Source: Microbotryum silenes-acaulis (Eukaryota; Basidiomycota; Microbotryomycetes; Microbotryales; Microbotryaceae). Taken from it: 64,000 nucleotides of DNA. The translations under genes and the position numbers were made by a program. Below, piece by piece: positions 12,037-23,432 of the stretch (positions are counted from its first letter, which is position 1; each line of letters begins with the position of its first letter). The DNA lies in the NCBI GenBank assembly GCA_003665825.1, contig QPFY01000001.1, positions 303,001 through 367,000 on the forward strand, given 5' to 3'. Under the pieces are notes generated by a model. The model did not search any database. It was not told the origin of the DNA and saw only the letters and a program-made list of their open reading frames with translations.

Positions 12037-12392
12037 GGTTGGTCTCGGATGTGCAGAGGATGAAAGGAGGCCTGTTTTATTTCGCTCCTCTCGGTCCTTT
12101 CGGGTGTTCAGCCTGCAGGCGCGCGCGCTCACGTGCCATTCAGCGTTCTACGGCCGCACGGGTCCACGGGCCCACGGGCACCGTCGCTCGCTGTCGGCAC
12201 CGATGTGATTCGGTGATCGGTGAACTGCTTGTCGTTACCTCAAACGAGCGACGGAATGGATTCTACCTACAAATCGTGACCCGACTGTGCTGCTTTTCCT
12301 TCCTCTCTGCACCGGAGACGAGGTTGAACACTTGGCGAATCTTTCTCCCAAGTGCACGGTCCCTTCAAAGGCCCGGCTTTTTCGGACGACTA

Positions 12393-12417
12393 CAGTCAGA
12401 CCTGAGGAAATTTATAT
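12393..12417 (+). repeat. Left terminal inverted repeat of the pogo-like element
   Basis: 25 bp starting CAGTCAGACCTGAGG, preceded by the TA target duplication at 12391-12392. It matches the inverted right end at 24 of 25 positions. Confidence 0.95.
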
Positions 12418-12682
12418 TTTCGGTGGACGGAGTTTCAAATTAAGACAGGTATGAGCTTGGAGAGTTCGGCTTCAGATCACTACATTATGACCTGAAACTC
12501 CGTTTTTGAGCTTCCTACATCAAATCAAGAATTTTCGTGCATCGTTTGAGTCGATACATTGACTTTTGAGGGGGAGGAAATTCAGAAGGCCCGAATTACT
12601 GAATTGCAGCCAATGTACGGCCTCTACTGAGGCATGATGACATCTAACAAGTTTTGAAAGCTCCAAGAAAAAATATCTTGAC

Positions 12683-14932
12683 CTACTGACGCTGAAAATA
12701 CGAAGTCATTGTCGTCTGAATCCTCGCGGCATCCTGCTCGGCAACAAGAGTCCTGCGAATCCTCCTAGCCTCGTCCTCAAAAGAAATCAAATCCGTTGGA
12801 CCTGAGGACCCATTCATAGCAAACCTAAGGAAAACATCAAGCGCTGAGATTGCCTCCTTCAGCTTCGTTCGCTCCGCCGGTCGGAGCTCTATCTCCGCTT
12901 CCTCCTCTCCTCCTTCTCCCTCGCAATTCTCCTCCAACTCTTCGGCAATGACCAGGTCCACAATCTCCTGATCGGTCATTTCAGCCCCACCAGCAAGGTT
13001 CTCCTCCTCCACATCGACGAGAAAGTGGATACTCATCTTCTCGTTGCTCGTAACTATCCCCTTTTCGACCAGCTCATCGTTCGCCGTCTTCAGAACGTTC
13101 ATCGCGTTGATGATGCCGCGATCGCCATCGAGAGGCCCGCGACCGTTGGGAAGAGGTGTATGGTCGGTCGATCCTTTGTTCTTGCGATCAGACAAGATTT
13201 GAGCGTGGCGCCAGCAGTTGGCAATCGTCTCGGGGCGGATGTCGTTCCACGCCTGTCTCACAAGATTCATCGCTCGAAGCTGATCGATTGCGTAGATATC
13301 GTCGCCGGTTTGACCATCGTCGAACCTTGCAATAGCATTACGGATGACCCTATCAAGCAGAGTGCATCATCATTGATCAGATAGGTTGGAAAACAGTCTC
13401 AAACCTCGGGACTCACCTTCTGCGATAGTTTGCCTCGAAGTTCGCAATGATTCCTTGATCGAGCGGCTGGATTCTTGACGTCATATTGGGTGCAAAGTAA
13501 TGAACTTCGATGTTGGTGATGGAATCAACATCCCTCGTGTGTCCCGAGAAGTTATCGAGCCAGAGTTGCACTTTTCGGCCCTTGTTGCGAAGCTCGAGAT
13601 CCCGGGCTTTCAACCATTCGACGTAAAGCTCGCCAGTCATCCACGCCTTCTTGTTCGATCGATAGTAATGATTGTAGTAGCTGGTTGGTTTTTTGTTGAA
13701 GCTACGAGGCTTCGCCGCGCTACCAATGATGAAGGGAGCGAGCCGTTCCGATCCGTTGGTGTTGACCGTGAAAGCGAAGGTGATGTGAGTCTTATTCATC
13801 TTGACACCATTTCGACCGTTCCGAGCAAGGCCCGTAGACGGACGCATAGCGTAGAAGAGACCGGTTTCGTCCATGTTGAAGATATCACTTGGGTCGTACT
13901 TGTTCGTAAGATCGACGACTCTTTTGCGCTCCTCTTCGAGCGTTTTCGCATCGACCTTCTCGCCTTCGCCATGGAACTTGTAAGAGCGAAGATTGTGTCT
14001 AGATCCACAAAGAGGAAATTCAGACAATGTAGAACGGCTGACTGGAACAAGAATCACGCGAGTACCTTTTCTTAAAGCCCTGAAGCCAGCCGTTCGAAAA
14101 GGCGAAATCCCGAATCTCGAGTTTGTCGGCAAGTTGTTGACCTTTCAGGCGCAATACATCGGTGGTGATGGTGGTGTTCTGCTCGAGAGCTTGAGTACAC
14201 CAGATTGCCAGCGCCTTTTCCAGGTTCGGGTGCATGACGCTGTTGTTGCGCCTCATGCTTCCTTGACCGCTTTCGAGAAGGGCGCAATGCTCGTCTTCCT
14301 TTTTGCGCCATTGCGTGAGCTTTGGCTGGCTCAAGATCGGGATGTCTCGGTGGTTTGGCGAATTATTGAAATACTTGACGGTGGCCGTGAGCGTCAACTT
14401 GTGCCGTTTTTGATAGTCAAGGACCTTGACAATCTGCGCGGTGGTCGCCGCGCCCTTCGCTTTCGGTCCAAGCTTTTGAGGCTTGGGCTTAGCCTTTTGA
14501 GACGAGGTCGAGGCTGAAGTCGAGCCCTTTGTATGTCGAGAGAGGGCTTGAGGGATTCGCTTTGTTGGCGATTTTTTTGGAGGCGACGAGGTCAGGTCGA
14601 GCAGGGTGACCTCATTCGCGGCGGCCCGTGCGCCCGACTCCTCTCGGCAAGGCTTCAGAGGCGGCTGTGAAGGTGCCACAGCCATCATCAGAAGGTCTGC
14701 AATGCAGCAAGCGATCAGTATGTAAATGAAAACTTACCGGTGGGAGAGGTCCATCCCTTTCGAGTTCGACCAGGTGCTTGCGATACGCGTCCCATTCGGC
14801 GCGATAGGGGGCGAATTGAGGATCGGCGGTGAGTTGACCATGACGATCCTCAAATTCCGGGAAGGGAATAAGACCATGATGATATGAAGAGGAATTTTTG
14901 ATGAGGGCTTCTCGGATTGTGAAGATGTTCAT
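12683..14932 (-). CDS. Pogo/Tigger-type DDE transposase with CENP-B-like DNA-binding domain
   Basis: Four exons (14738-14932, 14066-14664, 13417-13998, 12683-13349) join in phase to 680 residues with no stop or frameshift. An N-terminal extension (MNIFTIREALIKNSS...) is followed by a psq-type helix-turn-helix (TTAQIVKVLDYQKRHKLTL), a CENP-B-type HTH (IWCTQALEQ... FAFSNGWLQGFKKRHNL) and a DDE_1 domain. The three acidic residues are visible in FNMDETGLFY, LWLDNFSGHT and IQPLDQGI, giving the DDD pattern of pogo. The C-terminus ends QTTMTSYFQRQ, which fits the PCNA-binding PIP box Q-x-x-M-x-x-Y-F known from the Drosophila pogo transposase. It should cut and paste elements with matching ends. The intact state suggests possible activity, which sequence alone cannot prove. 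Confidence 0.93.
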
Positions 14933-15253
14933 TTCGGCGTCGTTGTCGGCGGAAGAGGAGAGAGAAGCACGTCGCGACTAGCCTGTCAACGTGTCAACCG
15001 CCGCCTTTGCTCTCCTGTGCTCGCTTCTCGGCTGTTTCGGGGCATTTCGGACTCTTCCAGCAGGCGGCTCGTCAACAAGAACGCCGAAGGAGAGGCCAAT
15101 TCCTGATCAATCGCTCATTTCCGGCTCTCTCTTATCTTATAATTTGACCTGTAAACCCATAAATTATAAGGTATAAGATTGGACAGGTTCTGTCAGCCCC
15201 AAAAGTCGGGAGATTGAAAAGTCCATAAATTTTGACAGGTATAAGATTGGGCG

Positions 15254-15278
15254 ATATAAATTTTCTCAGGTCTGACTG
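15254..15278 (-). repeat. Right terminal inverted repeat of the pogo-like element
   Basis: On the minus strand it starts CAGTCAGACCTGAGA; it is followed by the TA target duplication at 15279-15280. Confidence 0.95.
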
Positions 15279-15532
15279 TAATAAGTCGTCGTTATCGCCG
15301 CGCGCGCCGCCCCCACACGCCGTTTCGATTCGGAACCCTCTTCGCTTCCTCCCGTTTGCCCAGCCTCCTCCGGATCGTCTGCGCCGTCTTGAATCTTCGT
15401 CTTCGTTCAAGCCCAGTAAGCACCCCTTGGTTCAAGCAAGATTGCTACCGTAAGACCCCACACCGACACGACCACTGCCACTACCACCACCACTACACTA
15501 CCACCACCACTGTCACTGCCACTGCCACTGCC

Positions 15533-16622
15533 ATGGCTGGCGACCCTCCTCCTCAAGACCCACTCTCCTTCCCGCAGCAGCAGGATCAGCTCCAACTGCC
15601 CGTCCAGCCCGCACTTCGATCCTTTCCTTCCGAATTGGACATCGCCACAGCATTGCAGGAACCTCCCGAAGAAGCCGAGTCGGATCCGCTCCTCTCGACT
15701 CAATTGGCCACTCGGAGAGCGACGCTCGAAGCGCCCGCTCCCATCATGTTGGCTCCTCAGCCCGCGCCAGCACCGAACAGTGCAGTTGACGCTGCCCTTC
15801 CTCCCTCCGCACCGGCTTCAACGACGACATTTGCCGATGACGTCGCCCACGATTCGACCAAATTTACGAATGGTCTGGACTCCTCGCCCTTGACGTCCCA
15901 TACGATTCACCAGATCTCCCGTTCGTCTGGCAAGGACCCCACGGTCGATCATTCAGTAGAAGCTATCGGCCAAGGCACGCCTGTTGGTCTCGAATTTCTC
16001 CTGCTCAGTGGAAAGAGGATGAGGCTGTCGATCGGGGACAAGACCTCGATCCAAAGGACGCGAGAGATCCTTTGGCAACGATGGCCGCCAGGTGAGTGTT
16101 AGGCGTGGGTATCTTCTCTTCAGGCTCGGGGCAAAGGACTGATCCAAGCACTCGTCGTTTTCTCGGACAGAATGGAGTGGACCGGAGGAATTGCCGCCTT
16201 CGACACAAAGTTTGAGATTGTGAGGATACGTGGCCTGGTGTGGGTTGTGGCGAGCTGTGTCGACGCTGACCACCGCATGACTGCAAATCAGGCTCTATCT
16301 CGGCAAAATCTTGGAGGACGACAAAACTCTTTCGAGTACGTGCCAGTGGTGATGCCGATTCTCTAAACTTGCGAAGATGACACTTACTTGTTTCGTTTTT
16401 GTAGCTTACGGTATCGGTAGCTCGGAGGGTGCCAATCCTACCGTCCTGCACGTCAACGTCCGCCCGCTGTCGCTCAGCAAGTCCGAGAGATCACGTGAGT
16501 TCAGTCACCGAAGAATAGAGCTTCTGCTCGTCGTGTCTGACTTGGGGAAACCCATCTCCATTGCAGTCGCAGTGAAGAAAGAAGATAGATCTGACAGCTG
16601 CTGTGGATGTCTCATCGCGTGA
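15533..16622 (+). CDS. UBL3/MUB-like membrane-anchored ubiquitin-fold protein
   Basis: Five exons (15533-16091, 16171-16219, 16292-16335, 16405-16494, 16567-16622) encode 265 residues. The first ~145 residues are Pro/Ala/Ser-rich and disordered. The ubiquitin fold follows: VGLEFLLLSGKRMRLSI, TREILWQRWPPEWSG, SLRLLYLGKILEDDKTLS and PTVLHVNVRPLS; human UBL3 has LRLILVSGKTKEF..., WPMDW and LRLIYQGRFLHG. The C-terminus SCCGCLIA ends in a CAAX box (CLIA) with adjacent cysteines for palmitoylation, as in UBL3 (CCVIL). It is therefore expected on the plasma membrane or endomembranes and not conjugated through a diglycine. Its start is only 255 bp from the right end of the pogo element, head to head with TBCA. 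Confidence 0.85.
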
Positions 16623-17009
16623 TGTGTCTCTCCAGTCTGATGTATAACTCCCGATTCCCACCTTTCGACGTGTAGATTTTTCGCCATCGTGTTTAGTATT
16701 GTGCTACCGAGTTCCGATCAACCCATCGCAACTATAGTTTAACCACTTGTATAATATTTGAAGTTTTCAGTTTTTTACGCTACTTGTCATGAGGATATAA
16801 GCCGCCGCTCTTTGCTCTGATTAATCATGGACTGAGCACCGCTGCACGGCTCGATCGCGGAGAGAACGTCTCAGCTGGTCCGTGCTCGCGACCTTTGGAC
16901 AAACCGAGTTGCTCGAAGCTCCGTTCTCTTGATCGTTCGCCTTCCTACACTGGTCGACTCGAGCGATTGTACTCAGCTCCATCAAGGCTCTCATCCGATA
17001 GCTTCAATA
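16623..17009. other. Intergenic, promoter side of DPM2
   Basis: About 390 bp, the first half A/T-rich, between two plus-strand genes. It holds the UBL3-like 3' end and the DPM2 promoter and leader. No further gene seen. Confidence 0.4.
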
Positions 17010-17633
17010 ATGGTGAGTACGCCTCAGTCAACCACCTAATCGCACCGCAACTGGCCCCCACCACAAGACGGGAGCTGACCTCGGAATCCCTCCTCCCCTC
17101 ACAGCCTATGACGGATAAGCTCGTTGGAGGTAAAAAGATCAATACAAGAGAAGCCATTGGACCTCGTTGGTTTCTCTGACCAGCTCACGAACGAACCTCT
17201 CTCCCACACTTTGACAACGCAGGGCTGATGCTCTCCACCGCCATCGTTGTCTTCACCTACTACACCATCTGGACCCTGTTCACCGTGCGTTGCCCATCCA
17301 CGCACTACTCACGTCTACTCTAACTATAAACAACACTAACATCCCCCCACCTCTCACGCTCTCAAATCACAGCCCTTCCTCCCTTCCTCCTCCCCGCTAA
17401 TCAACTATTTCCCCCCGCGTGAATGGGCGATTCGAATACCGGCTCTGCTCATGCTTTCAGGCTTGATGACGATCGGCGCTTTCGTCGGTTTGATCTTGGT
17501 CAAGAGTTCGAGGCAAAAAGTCAAGGCCAAGGTTGCGGCGATTCCCAGATCACCTTCAGTTGGTACTTCATCTACAAAGTCCGTAGCTGGAGGGAAGGAT
17601 CGGGGGACGACGGCGTCCAAGAAGAAGCTTTGA
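17010..17633 (+). CDS. DPM2: Dolichol-phosphate mannosyltransferase regulatory subunit 2
   Basis: Exons 17010-17012 (the ATG alone), 17105-17129, 17223-17284 and 17373-17633 give 119 residues. The first intron begins GTGAGT directly after ATG and ends CACAG, and the joined frame MPMTDKLVGG is open; a start at 17108 (MTDKLVGG) is the alternative. The body matches human DPM2: STAIVVFTYYTIWTLFTPF, an NYFPPREWAIRIPALL loop and a second membrane helix LMTIGAFVGLILVKSSRQK. Two membrane helices place it in the ER, where it stabilises DPM1/DPM3 and is also reported with GPI-GlcNAc transferase. The basic Ser/Lys-rich tail of about 35 residues is longer than in animals. Confidence 0.9.
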
Positions 17634-17806
17634 AAGGGGGGTGAAGGAGCTGTTTGCTTTGTAAAATGTACGAAGATCGAGGAATGTTTTGTTATGAAGG
17701 GAGGACTTATCATTATTGACAAAGTACGGACATAGACCTATAGTAAGACATATTGCCAAGAGCGGCAAGAAGAAATTTTCGATCCCAAATTCCAGAATCT
17801 CTGTAA

Positions 17807-17884
17807 GCACGACCTATGAACAAATAAGAACAGGCATTCACGCACGATCTATGAACAAATAAGAATAGGTATTCACGCACGACC
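17807..17884 (+). repeat. 35-bp tandem repeat, about 2.2 copies
   Basis: Units 17807-17841 and 17842-17876 differ at three positions, followed by a partial third copy (GCACGACC). The unit starts GCACGACCTATGAACAAATA. It lies in the 355-bp gap between the converging DPM2 and DOMON genes, which otherwise shows nothing. Confidence 0.85.
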
Positions 17885-17988
17885 TTGTAAGCGGACGAGT
17901 AAGAGAGACCCGAGCTAATAGACAAGGACGAGGGAGCTTATACAAAGACAAAAGTCGTATCATCGTCAAAGCAGCCGAGAGGTCAGCT

Positions 17989-20240
17989 CTAGTGCCTATG
18001 GGTCTCCGCCGAGGTCATTTGGCTCGTCGGCAAGTTCTCGTCCGACCTCAATGCCTGGTGGTTGCTCTTGCCAAGCCCTTCAAAGACCCAGCCGAGGACG
18101 TAGAGACCCGCACCGACGCCCAAGAGGATCCAGTAGACAACCGTGACGGCCTTGGGGACCTTGGTCGCCGCGTCCGAGTCGAGGGTCCATTGCTCGAAAC
18201 CCTCGTGCACGTTGTAGTAGGCCAACGCGATCAGCGCCAATCCGAGCAAAGTGTGGACGTGACGAACGGGCGACTTGCCCGTCAACGTCGGCAAGCGGGC
18301 ACCCGAAGCGAGATCGGGTCGGCGCGTGAGGTGGGCACCGTAGCCGAGGCCGGCTTGGACGAGGATGATGATGAAGATAGCGAGGCCGACGGAGTAGTGC
18401 GTCGCATCACCAAAGCCACCGCCGGTGACGTACACGGCCGTACCGAAGGCGACGATTATCAAGATGACGGCGAGCGAGTTGAACGCAACGTGGAGAGGGA
18501 ACCAGCGCGTTGCTCGGAAATAGCGCGCGATCAAGATAGCGCCGGGCATGAGGATCATGGTCGCGAGGCCGGCGGTCACGGCGTGAGCGATCAGGATCAT
18601 GTCGTGCTTGGTGCGGCCCGACGATTCGGAGGCAAGTCCACCTCCACCTCCAGCGTTCGAGTTCGAGGTTTGCTGCGGCCCGGCACCGGTCGTGGTCGCT
18701 CCACCCGCAGCGGGCTTGGTCGCGGACGCTCCCGCCGCGGCGATCGTGACGGCCTGGCTGAGGTCGAGCGAGGTGCGAGCACGGGCTTGGTTGTGCTGGG
18801 TCAAAAAGGCTCCTTGGTCCGCCGACGCAGGGGCGACTGACGAACTGGCGTAGATGAAGTTGTTGGAACCGGTGCGGACGAGGTTACCGGAGTTCGCGCG
18901 CGACAGGGCCGGGTAGCCCGAAGGGAACGTCAAGAGTCGCAAGACGGAGACACTCGCGTACGAGTCTGTTGGCTTGCTCGAAAGGGGCTCGACGACGGTG
19001 TAGAAGGTATTGGTCGCCAAGGATGCGTCCGTGCTAGCGACCTGGGGCTCGTTCTCACCGGTCGTGGTTCGGTGTGAGATGGTCCAGCCCGGTCCGTTCG
19101 TGTATGACGTCGCCGGTGTGGGCCAGACAACGAGGAAATCGGCGTTGGCCTGAAAAGGTCACAGAACGATGAGGAAAATCAGTTTTCATGCTCTGCACAG
19201 CCCTGAGGCGGCCGCCCCTAAACTGAGCCATTGCGCTTCCTCCATCGGCGCTGCGGGCGCTGGAAGATGATCGATGAAGAGCAAACTCACCATGGCCGTT
19301 CCGACACCTACAGAGCAAGAATGAGCAAATGCAGACGAAATAGCATCACGTCAGCTTTCATGGCCTTAAGAGGAAGATAATAGCATGAGCGTGGATATCC
19401 GGTTGGGCTTGAGCGCGCCCGAGAAGTTCGGGCGTGATGATGTCGAAGTCGGCGAGTACGGAGGTGGGGCAAAGATATCGGGTACGATTCGAGCAGCAAG
19501 GGGAAGAGCAAGCACTTACCAAGACCCATCCATCCCACTGATGCTGGTGGGGTGCTCGTGGAATTGAATGTGACGAGAGCATGTGCTGATGACAAGATGC
19601 AATTTACATGATTGATCGGATCGAGCGACGAAGGAAGAGGGGGTTAAAAAGGAAATGCGCTTGATTAGCTCAGGGGCTCGTTTCCGTTTCGGAAGGTAAC
19701 TTGAATTGGAAATGACCAGCCGCAATGAGGCCGCGGAAAAGGAGATGACCGGCAGCGGTACATCACGTGTCAGGCTACATAGGTTGGCATGGCGAAGATG
19801 AGATCCGACAAAGCAAGATCTCGGACTTTTCACGAGCGGCGGAGACAGCCCAGAAGGCACGCACGCCCCCGCGAGGGGCGTCGATCGCCGTTTAGCCCGC
19901 GTAAGCGCGTTTCGGAGATCTGACAGTCGTTCGATGCGGAGCCGCGCGCACCGCCAAGCTCGCATGCTTCAAGCGGGGTCCCGCCCGAAGGCGATCTCGA
20001 AGCAACAAGTCACGGAAGCGGAACCGCGAGTGGGGAGCCGTCACAAGACCATGCAAAGCAGAAGGCGCACTCACTCGAGTTGGTGACGACGGAGAGGGCA
20101 AAGTTGGGGAGCGTGGTCGAGCTACCGGTCAAGCCTTGCGCGCCTTCTCCAAACACACTTTCGATCTGGGCAGTCGAGATGGCCGTGGCGAGGCCCGAGA
20201 GCAGGCCAAGCGCGACAAAGGATGATGACGGAAGGTGCAT
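17989..20240 (-). CDS. DOMON domain-cytochrome b561 membrane protein
   Basis: Exons 20075-20240, 19520-19585, 19291-19307 and 17989-19149 encode 469 residues. A signal peptide (MHLPSSSFVALGLLSGLATA) leads into a DOMON haem- or sugar-binding domain (FALSVVTNSSTHALVTFNS, ASVGWMGLGVGTAMANADFLVVWP). A Gly/Ser/Thr-rich linker follows, then a cytochrome b561 core with five to six helices and the expected histidines: LIAHAVTAGL, FPLHVAFNS, THYSVGLAIF and RHVHTLLGL. This architecture (CDH-cytochrome plus b561) suggests trans-membrane electron transfer at the cell surface, for instance ferric or quinone reduction; the acceptor is unknown. Intron 1 is long (489 nt) for this genome. The 17-nt third exon is supported by phase and by the VGTAMANAD continuity. 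Confidence 0.88.
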
Positions 20241-21826
20241 GCTGGCTTAATTGCTTCTTGTTGATGGAGTCGAGAGGGTGCAGGATGCAGAAGAGTGAAT
20301 CCTCAGGGCTGGGAGGGGTGGAAGGGGAAGGGTAGTAGAGCTAGGTTTGGTGGCAGTTCTACGGGCGATGACCTGGATGTGAAGCAAGGAAGGAAAGGCC
20401 GAAGAGGGCGTCGCCAACTTTGAGAGGAGCGAATTCGGGTTCAAGAAGGTTCAAGCAATGGCTGGCCTGTGATTGCCATCGACCGGACACATTCGCCTTG
20501 CACCCCAGCCCCGTGCGCGCGCACACGAGGCCCGGCCAATCGCGGGCAGCTTGATTCGACCGCCTCGGGAAATTCACCTGTAGAGGCTGCCCACTCTGCC
20601 CAGAGTCAGACAACCGGTCCGTTGGCGCCAACGTTGTGCCGTTCGAGAAGAACGATCGGCTTGCTTTGGAGAATAGATCGTCGTAAGCCGGGGGCCGGGG
20701 ATAGCGGAAAGGAAGAAATTGGTGATCGAGCCAACTGGCTTTGACCACAAGTGTCAATTTTTAGCATGGCCTGATCCTTCCCCAGATTTCGGGGTAAGCT
20801 TCAATTCGGTCCAAACCTCATCATTGGCGCCTTCATTTCTATACTGCCTCCTCCTTCATCTTCTTGTAGTCGACTTTGCCCACTCCCAGAGGCTAGGACG
20901 GTCGATGGATTCGGCATTCTCCGTCTCAGGGGATCAGCATCTACCCGTCGTCGCGCGCTGTGTTGAACGCCGGCGTCAAACCATGCCCGGCGTGGTAAAA
21001 CACCGTTGTCAGTCGGCGAGTTCAGGCAGTGCAAACGAAAACCCGGCGTGTCTCCGAAACAAAACAAAAATACGAGCCGACACAGAAGCCCAACATTCCC
21101 GAAACATGCAAGGCACCTTGTGACGCAAACTTGTGAATGTTACTACTGTTGGAGACGGTACACGTCCCGTCTGACGGCAATTTTCTTCGCAGCGCAATTG
21201 CGCAGAAGAGTGCGAGTCTGAAAGGCATTGAGCGCTCAATCACGTGACAGAGGTGAAAGCTGCGTACTTCAGCATTCCCTTGCCAAGCCGCCCTACACTC
21301 CTGCTTGTAATCGGATCACCGCGCTCTTGAACCCGAAATTAGGGTTGCTATACAGGCTGCGCACGTGATCCTCAGCCGCCGCGGATCTTTTCTTTTCCTT
21401 CTTTGCGCACCGCCGCTTCGTTCGGCTAACTTCGCTTCCCATGTTAAGCGCCGAGCAAAGTACCTGAACCGTTACAAAGACCTTCTTGGGTACACGGTAA
21501 TCGGTTAAACCTCGGATCGTACCTGGGCACGCCATTTAAGGGCACTAGGAACAGGACTGGTGTCGACATTTCCGAACGAGCTGATAAGCTCGTCTGACCT
21601 AGTACTAGTACTACGACGTGGAAGAAGGGGGGGGGGGGGGGGGGGGAGAACAGTTCAGGCCATGCTAGCACCGCACTCGGTCTCACGAAGAGTAAAGGTT
21701 CCTTGTTTCGCTTGTGTCTTTGAAGCAGCATTGATTTACCCCAAGAAACTCGTACACGTTCATTACATCATCAGAAACACGTCGCACAGAATAGTACCGC
21801 CGCCGGTGAACAGCATCAGCCGGTCC
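20241..21826. other. Long intergenic region, no gene seen
   Basis: About 1.6 kb upstream of the DOMON-b561 gene and downstream of NOP15. Short open frames in it have no recognisable product or splice pattern. It contains a G20 homopolymer at 21627-21646 next to a short (AGTACT)n-like stretch. Confidence 0.4.
21627..21646 (+). repeat. G20 homopolymer
   Basis: Twenty consecutive G on the plus strand, intergenic and about 180 bp beyond the NOP15 stop codon. Length may be an assembly estimate. Confidence 0.9.
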
Positions 21827-23318
21827 TTAGATCGATTTTCTGGCCTTCTTCGTTGGCGGCTAACAACATGTCCCCGAAACGCGACGCAGTTAGCCGTTAT
21901 ATCTCCTGTCGACACAAGTCCACGCTGACCTCCGGGACTCACTCCTTCAACCTCCTTGACCTTCTTGGTCTTTTTATCCCTCTTCGACGCCGCATCCTTA
22001 TAACCCTTCTTCCCCTTGGCCTCGATGATCTTGACCTCCTTGACCTCCTCCTCCTCCTCGGTCGATTCAATGACTTTGCCTGCGTATCCAGCGAAGTCGT
22101 ATTCGATCCCTTGGGCGGCCAATTGTTCTCGCTTCTTTTGCTCGCGCTTTAGGAGACGTTTCTTGATGGATTCTTGTTGCTGCTTTGTCTTGGGCTGGAA
22201 TGGGGAACGTGAGCGAACGAGGGAGCGAATCGGTCAGCTTGCTTCTCTCCCTCTCGCTTCGATCGTGCTGAAGATCACATTCCGAAAAACGAAATGTAAT
22301 GAAAGCATACACACCTCATTCCTCTTCCTTGCCTCTGTCCTCGCCACGGGCACGACCCTGAACTTGCGATTGGCCCCGATCCACAACTTGGGGTGGATCT
22401 GATCGTTCGGTACGATCTTGCACACGAGCAAATGACCCGCGAGGAGGTAGTTGTCCATGGTTTCTTGCACAATCTCCGCCACGGAAGCGTACGCGAATTC
22501 GATGAAGGCGTAGTGCTTGGAGGCGCCGGTCTATCGAGGACGAGATTGGAGTTGACAAGAGGGATTAGCTCCCTTGAGCGAGGTCTTTGGGAAGAACAAA
22601 GTACTACACATACCTTCTTGTTCCTCGACAACCGTAACCTGGTGACCTCGCCAAATTGCGAAAAGTAGCTCTTCATCTCGGCCTCGTGGAAACCATGGGG
22701 AATTCGTCCGAGGTAGACGACGCCCTTTTGAGCCTGTTCCATCAAGGGTAAATCAGCACACGTCCTTCCCCTTTCCACTCGATTGGATACGATGAGACGT
22801 ACATTCTTCTTCCTCTCTGCCTTTGCCCGTTCCTTCTGCGCCAGCTTGGCTTTGTCCACCTTGGGCAACTGCTTCGCCTCAAAAGCCGGCTTGGCCTCCT
22901 CTTCCTCGTCCGAACTATCCTCCCCTTCATCCACATCCTCCTCCTCTTCCCCCGATTCGAAACCTTTCAAGAAATCAATCTCGTTCCCTTCCTCCTCGTC
23001 CTCACTCCCCTCCTGCTCAACTTCCTCCTCAACAGCACTCCGTTTCTTCAACGCGCCCTTCTTGGGTTCGGGAGCATCTTTCGATCGAATCGTCTCGATC
23101 TGACTCAAATCCTTGGCTTTTTCACGCAAATCCTTCTTAGCTACTCCATTGGAAGCGGTCTGTACGGCTGCTGCTTTCGTCGATTTCGATTTGTTCGAAA
23201 AAGTGGTGGTCGTCGTCGGGGCCGAGGGAGGGGAGATGCGAACGGTCTTGTTCGTCGTCGAGCGAGTCGAACTAGGTTTCGTACCTGGGGAGGCTTTAGA
23301 TGAGGTGGCTTTGGGCAT
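21827..23318 (-). CDS. NOP15: Nop15/NIFK-like nucleolar RNA-binding protein for 60S ribosome assembly
   Basis: Five exons (22803-23318, 22614-22733, 22315-22530, 21943-22194, 21827-21859) encode 378 residues. The N-terminal half is Ser/Thr/Lys- and Glu/Asp-rich (nucleolar type). The single RRM starts [14 protein letters not shown] (RNP2) and contains [16 protein letters not shown] (RNP1), followed by the family hallmark '[18 protein letters not shown]' and [13 protein letters not shown]. In yeast Nop15 binds near ITS2 and is needed for 27S pre-rRNA processing. I end it through a last intron (donor GTGAGT at 21942, acceptor GTTAG, CTAAC branch) to reach [10 protein letters not shown], a basic nuclear tail. 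Reading through to 21763 would instead add an unlikely sequence. Confidence 0.9.
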
Positions 23319-23418
23319 GGTAGAATCGATTCGGAAGGGGGGAGGTTCCGATTTCGGGTGGATTGAGGATGAAAGGGAAGGTGAGTGATGGTCGTTTCCG
23401 AGCTTTGGTTGCGAAGCA

Positions 23419-23432
23419 CCCCCCCCCCCCCC
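23419..23432 (+). repeat. C14 homopolymer
   Basis: Followed by an alternating GCGCGCGC stretch, about 100 bp upstream of the NOP15 start codon, in the shared upstream/downstream gap with KIN17. Confidence 0.85.

Larger units (their letters stand above)
12393..15278 (-). mobile_element. Complete pogo-family (Tc1/mariner superfamily) DNA transposon, 2886 bp
   Basis: The ends are 25-bp terminal inverted repeats (12393-12417 and 15254-15278) differing at one position and beginning CAGTCAGACCTGAG. They are flanked on both sides by TA (12391-12392, 15279-15280), the target duplication of Tc1/mariner/pogo elements. Between them lies one transposase gene on the minus strand with all exons open. The right subterminal region carries two copies of the 14-mer CCAATCTTATACCT (on the minus strand) and the left end a related inverted copy, probable extra transposase-binding sites. 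The nearly perfect ends and intact frame point to recent insertion. Confidence 0.95.

Noticed and set aside
21763..21942. NOP15 reading frame extended to the stop at 21763
   Set aside because: A GTGAGT donor and a CTAAC-branch intron lead to a typical basic tail ending at 21827; the extension has unlikely composition.
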